The notes beneath the pieces are model-generated. The model saw only the letters and a program-made list of their open reading frames with translations, did no database searches and was not told the origin of the DNA. Source: Lathyrus oleraceus (lineage: Eukaryota > Streptophyta > Magnoliopsida > Fabales > Fabaceae). Taken from it: a stretch of 64,000 nt of DNA. The stretch lies in NCBI RefSeq assembly GCF_024323335.1, contig NC_066581.1, positions 33,042,699 through 33,106,698 of the forward strand, given 5' to 3'. This document shows, one piece after another, positions 58,801-64,000 of the stretch; within the stretch, counting starts at the first letter, position 1; every line of letters begins with the position of its first letter. The position numbers and the translations under genes are program-made.

Positions 58801-61079
58801 TCACATACAATTAAATGCATCAAGCAAAGATAAGATGAGTAGCCAAGGTGATGGTCTTATACTCACTTCCATATCATAGGAGCAATGGCCAATGAATGGT
58901 CTTACAATTGTCCTCAATGGGTAAACAGCAATGATAATGTCACAAAGACAAATGAGATGATTATGCATTGATGAGCAATTAATGATGATGAGTGCACAAA
59001 GCATGAGAGCAAACATGTGTATATGAAGCAATCAATCAATCAATCAATATCAAACAGCACGCTCTATAGCCAAAACAGGGGGGCTCACACAAGAGGGTTT
59101 GACTTTGAAAGTCCACTGTAATGGGTAAAGGTCGCTCTTAACCTGGCCATTGAGGGGCTCAGGTGAAGCAGATGAAAAGGAGATGAGGGGTGTGCCTCAT
59201 TGCTTCTATCTCAGATCAGAGAGAGCATCAAAGAAAGTGTGGGAGTTCAGAAAGTAGGAACTCTCTCCACATTATTGACTCGATTAGATCTTGGGTATTT
59301 ATCTCATTGCTTCAACCATGTAATGGGAGCAAAGAGAGGACACACTGAATAGTGGGGGATAGATTGCTTATCCCTACCTTCCACCAATTGCCTTACTTGA
59401 AGGACTTTTCCTGCTTGGGACAAATATAAACAAACACAGGCATTGCCTCTTAAGGAGGACTTCAGACAGTTTGCCCGGTCAAATAACAGACCGGGTCTCC
59501 AGACTACATGAAGAAGAAGTAATTATACCTCAAAGCAAAAGCTAAAAAGCAAAGCAAGCAAGCAAGTTCAAAGAACTTAAGCAACTAAAGTACCTGAAAA
59601 AGTCAAACTTATTAGCAAACAGTTCAACAGTCAAAATCAAAGGCAAATGGATAAACAAAATTCCACCACAGAGGGATCAATTGTGCAAGGCACAAAGACT
59701 CAAGCCTATGAGTCAAAATCAAAGGCAAAACAAGTGTTAGCACATGATAAACAAACCAACTCAATCAAAATTGAAAGGTCTTTGGGGCATTGGTGCTCAA
59801 CCTGAAACAAACAGCTCAATTGTAAGCTTACAAGACCACTAGGACTAGCCTAGGGTCAAAGATGAAAGAAAAAGTCAAGGCAGCAAGGAAAAGTCAACCC
59901 AAACCAAGTTTAAACATTCAAGAAGCATTCTCAATTGGATTCACAATTATATCATGCATCATTGTCATTTCATATGCAAAAGGATGCAAAGCATGGCAAG
60001 AGAAGCATACAAAAGTCAACAGCGAAGACTTCATTCAAAAGTCAACTCAAACAATCTCAAAAATCATGAAATAAATCACACTCAATCCTAACATCTAACA
60101 TGGAACACATGTCAAATTTCATGGCATTTGGATGAGAGGAGGGTAGTCAAATAAAATCATGAAGTCAAATCAAATTCAAGTAAGCATGGTGAAAGTCAAC
60201 AAGCATGGGTCAACTTCAAAAAAATCATATCAATTTGAAAACAGAAGAGAAATGAGTGAGGTTCACACCAATGCAAAGCTCAAGATGTCTAGTTATCACA
60301 TATGAAATTTCAAAGTCATACAATATGATATGAGAATTTCACAAAGGATTTGGCAAGGCATAGCACAAAAAGTCAACAAATGACTAAGTATGGAAGAAAA
60401 TTCTCAATCAAATGGAAAACAGCAAGATTAATTCCAAGAAAATTCATACATCAATTAGACATACAAGGGATCATTCATGCAAAATTTGGAGTCATTTGGA
60501 TGTGGGGAAGTGTGTGAACAAAATTTGTGAAAATACATGATCATGGTATGACACCAAATGCAACACATAACTTCAGAAAATCATAACTCTCAATTCACAA
60601 ATGATAAATGCACAAACTTTATATGGAAATGAAGATCAATGTGTCTAGTTTCACCACAAAAAATTTCAAGCTCACTGGATGCAACATGACAATTTCACAA
60701 AAGATTTGGCACAATGTATCATTTTGGCATACATGTCAAGAAAATATTTATCATTTAAAATCCAGACCATGGAAAATTAATTAAAAATCATGATTAAATA
60801 AAGAACACATTCACGAACATGTGGAAAAAATTTCATAATTTTTGGATAAAAATTGAATGAGAAATTAATTTGTGAAGTTGGGTGAAATTATGGGTGAAGT
60901 ATGAACACAAGGCATGGCATGATGGTCAAACATAAGTCAACGGGTGGCAAATGTGTAATATGCTTCCCACTAAACCAAACGACACAGTTTTAGGCATGGC
61001 AATGAAATATTGTGATTGGCCCATTTTCAATGAAACAGTACACGCATGGAGAAACAACAAAAACAACCAATTGAAATCC

Positions 61080-63240
61080 ATTTTCTGGGCAACATTCATA
61101 CAGCATTAGGGTTTGGCAGCAACATACATGCATCCTCATCAATCAAACACTAAACCATGAATGACCAACATATCCAGCCTCAACAATAAAACACGGCCAT
61201 GAAACAGCAGTAACAACATCATCACTAACATTCAACAATCAATCGATGTTTCCATAGTATGGTAATAGCATCATCATTAACCAACAACAAAACAAATGGA
61301 ATTTCTGGACATGATAGGGTTTAAACACAGCAGTATGGTTTATGCAGCAACAAACAGTAGGTATCATGCATCTTCATGCTTTCATCATAAACAATAGCAG
61401 GCAACAGCATGGTATAGCATAGCAGCAGGGCATCGTGTTCATCATGTTTTTAAAAAAAATCATCAAACTAAAATCAAACCAAGCAAAAACACAACAGCAT
61501 GGCATAGCATCATGTTCATCAATCATCATCAATTGAAGTTCCAACTAACAAGCAACCAAACAACAGCATGGCAAAATGTGTTCAGCTCATAGAAACAAAC
61601 TTCAAGCAACATCACACAATCGACCAAGCAAACAAATAACAGCAGGGTATTGACATACTTCACTGGCATCTTAACACAAACCACAGAAAATAATCCATGT
61701 AGATTTCTGAGCATGTTCAAGGTTCAAGCAATAACAGCAGGGCAGCAACAGCATGGTTACATGTATTCATCACTAATCATCATTCAAAATAAACAGCAGC
61801 ATACAACATGTTTCAACACTGCAGCAGGGTATCATGAACATCAACATCATTCGACCAGACAAACAGACAACAACATGGTATTGGTAAATTCAATAGCAGA
61901 CCAAAACAATGTAATAACATAGCAGCTATCAACATTCTTCATAGCATAACAGCAAAACAACATGAGCATGAAGATTTCTGGACAGCTCAATCATAACAGC
62001 AACATCATGCATTCATTATCCAACTCATCATCAGAGAAAAAAAACGAATTCCAACAGCACCTCATAAACAAGCATGGCCATGAACATTCGTGCAATCATC
62101 AAACAACCATCAAAACAAAATCACGCAAGCAGTATGGTCTTAGCAGCATCAGGTGTTCATCAACGTCCAAACAAATTTAAACAATAAACACACAACAGTA
62201 CAGCATGGTCCTTTAAGCAATCATCATGAACAAAACTCGGCCAAGCATAGCATAATTATGGACAAAGTGTTTGGTTTAAATAAAAGCAGCATTCATCATT
62301 CTTCATCAACAGATCAAACAACACAAAACAATAGCATGGCATTTGTAAATAATCAGCATTCATTTGTAAACAGTCAGCATTCATGGACACGAACACAAAC
62401 ATATCCAGCATATGGCAATGAGCATTAACAGCAAAACAACATCATCATAACAGCAGCAGGCACACATTCATCATTAAATGTCCATCAACAAATCAAGCAA
62501 AACAAACAACAGCATATAGCAGCATAGCCTTTGGCAATGTGTAGCAGCAGGCGCTCAACAGCATACCACATGGTCTCATGGATTTTCAGGACATATGTTA
62601 TAAGGTTCAAAACAACAATGGTCATGGTATCAAGTTCATCATTAATTTACAGCATGGCTGATAGCATAACAGTTACGACGTGTTCATGTAAATACAAACA
62701 ATAACCGGCAACATGTCTTACATGGATTTCCTGGGATATTCATGGGGTTTCAAACAGCAGTATATGTGCATCATGCTCATCAATCATCATGAACAACAGA
62801 CATAAACCAACATCAAAGTCAAACATGGCCATGACATTCTATCCTCATGCAACACTTGAGAGCAACTAAACAGCAACAAATATGGGATTTTTCTGGTGCA
62901 GGGTAATGTTTAAATGCAACAGTATTCACCAAGTTCATGTTTAACCATTAATCATGAACAATCAATCATAACCAGAATCAACAACAATCAAGCATGGTAA
63001 TGAATATTTATCATTAAGCAACATCCAAATAACAACAAAACCAAACACAACAAGTGGAATGCTGGAAACAGTATGAGGGTTTCAAAACAACAGCATGCCC
63101 TCATCAATAATATGCAGAATCAACAAGAATCAACATGCCTAGAAATCAACCATACACCTATCAATAGCTTCATCAAACTAAGTACAAACATCATATAGCA
63201 ATGGTTTTCAAGAAATCACAACCATATGAGCAAATCGATG
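61080..63240. repeat. CAGCAT/CATCA-rich expansion in LTR of C
   Basis: More than 2 kb is composed of degenerate 'aacagcatgg', 'atcatcatcaa' and 'caacaacat' words without a fixed period. At the equivalent place the LTR of A has only a few hundred bases. Chance ORFs of 60-90 codons result from the low T and lack of stops in this composition and are not genes. Confidence 0.7.
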
Positions 63241-63756
63241 GATAGTGCATTTGTACACAAAAATGAAACTCAAGATTTCTTGGCCAAACCACAACCAAAT
63301 CAAGCATGCTTTAGTTCATTAGAAACAGCTCAAAAAGATCTTTCAGAAGTACATCATGGCATGGCAAAAGAAGGGATTCGAAAACTTACTTAGTTTTGAA
63401 GCAACTCAAGATGCAGTGAGGTATTGATGGTATCGTGTTGAAACAGATGGTCCTTGAGCTTTGTAGTGCTGGATAATGATGCTTTTCTAGCTCGAGAATA
63501 CTTGGAACCCTTCAAATCTCAAGTTGCCATTTCATGTACATGAGGAAAACAGAGTGAGAAGATGGCTGTGATGGTGATGAGTAATGCTTGAATGAGCTTC
63601 CCAATACTGTCTAAGTCATGGAACAATGAAGGTTGTTCAGGAGTTTTTTGGTGGTTTGTGCAGGAATCTCGAAAATGCCAAAATGCAAGAAGGAATGAAG
63701 TCAGGAATTTCTGTGTGTAGGCTCTAAAAACTAGGGTTGGAAAATGCTCAGAATGA

Positions 63757-63764
63757 GCTTTATA
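63757..63764 (-). promoter_or_regulatory. TATA box in LTR of C
   Basis: This minus-strand TATAAAGC is the same word as in both LTRs of A. Confidence 0.45.
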
Positions 63765-64000
63765 TTCTCTGTTTATCCTTGCCTAATCATGTTGTAAATT
63801 GGTTTAGCTTAATGAAGGCCAATTGCATTTTTGCTAAGTGGAAGAATGTGGAATTGGAGGGTGCAATGCTGCTGCGAATTGGGCCTGCAACAGGCTGCAG
63901 ACAGACTGTATTTTTGCTGTTTGTGGTTTGCTGCAGCATGCTGTATGTATTTTGCTTTTGTACTTCCTTTTTGCACCTTTTGCCAACTTTGAATTTTAGG

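Larger units (their letters stand above)
57188..64000 (-). mobile_element. Ogre element C, LTR only, runs off window
   Basis: It starts TGTGACGGTGTATTCGTCGC, matching the LTR start of A (TGTAGCGGTGTATTCGTCGC). It continues with the same leader words, 'ctaggtactcctagggagcc', the 'cggatacc..cttacaccaatctcc' repeats and a minus-strand TATAAAGC (63757-63764). So this is an LTR of the A-type subfamily, 6.8 kb so far against 5.6 kb in A. The presumed target duplication is gggat (57183-57187); its partner is outside the window. No internal region of C is seen, and no gene. Confidence 0.88.

Noticed and set aside
1..64000. Host protein-coding gene
   Set aside because: Every long reading frame with recognisable domains belongs to a retrotransposon, and the rest is LTR or untranslated element sequence.

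Overview
This window is plant nuclear DNA made almost entirely of nested LTR retrotransposons. I see no host gene, rRNA or tRNA gene, and no bacterial-type feature. The very long (about 5-7 kb) LTRs, the extra ORF upstream of gag, the second RNase H and the structured 3' untranslated regions mark Ty3/gypsy elements of the Tat/Ogre lineage. Two further elements are Ty1/copia of the SIRE/Maximus type: an initiator-Met primer site, a long gag-pol frame and an extra 3' ORF. This mix suggests a large-genome legume of tribe Fabeae (pea, vetch, grass pea or lentil); the exact species cannot be read from the window.

Layout, outermost to innermost. (1) The oldest layer is two decayed Ogre-type LTR pieces on the minus strand. 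E1 covers 1-1720 and 11027-11059. E2 covers 11060-14894 and 46487-46994. (2) Copia element F (1726-11021, plus strand) lies in E1 and is flanked by the 5-bp duplication catat. It keeps two 959-bp LTRs, PBS, PPT, gag-pol and a 3' ORF, broken by stops and frameshifts. (3) Copia element D (14900-46481, plus strand) lies in E2, with duplication catgg. Its integrase and reverse transcriptase cores are deleted. (4) Ogre element A (21873-44822, minus strand, about 23 kb) lies inside the 3' ORF of D, with duplication gtgct. It keeps ORF1, gag and protease, but RT, RNase H and most of integrase are deleted, and its 5' LTR/PBS junction is lost. (5) Ogre element B (from 46995, minus strand) lies in E2. 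In the window it shows a 4.9-kb 3' LTR, the 3' untranslated region, integrase, both RNases H and the end of RT. (6) Ogre element C (57188 to beyond the window end, minus strand) interrupts the RT of B. Only its LTR is visible.

By-eye LTR divergence agrees with the nesting: D roughly 5-7%, F about 3%, A about 1%. No element in the window has a complete coding set, so all look immobile unless helped in trans.

The most unusual signal is in the non-coding parts of the Ogre elements. Between integrase and the 3' LTR, A and B carry an array of short hairpins in several families. Within a family the loop is conserved while the stem changes on both sides and still pairs. A second hairpin sits about 0.7 kb downstream of the TATA box in three diverged Ogre LTRs, again with different sequence but kept pairing. 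Both patterns suggest selection on structure, or a hairpin-generating replication process, rather than on sequence.
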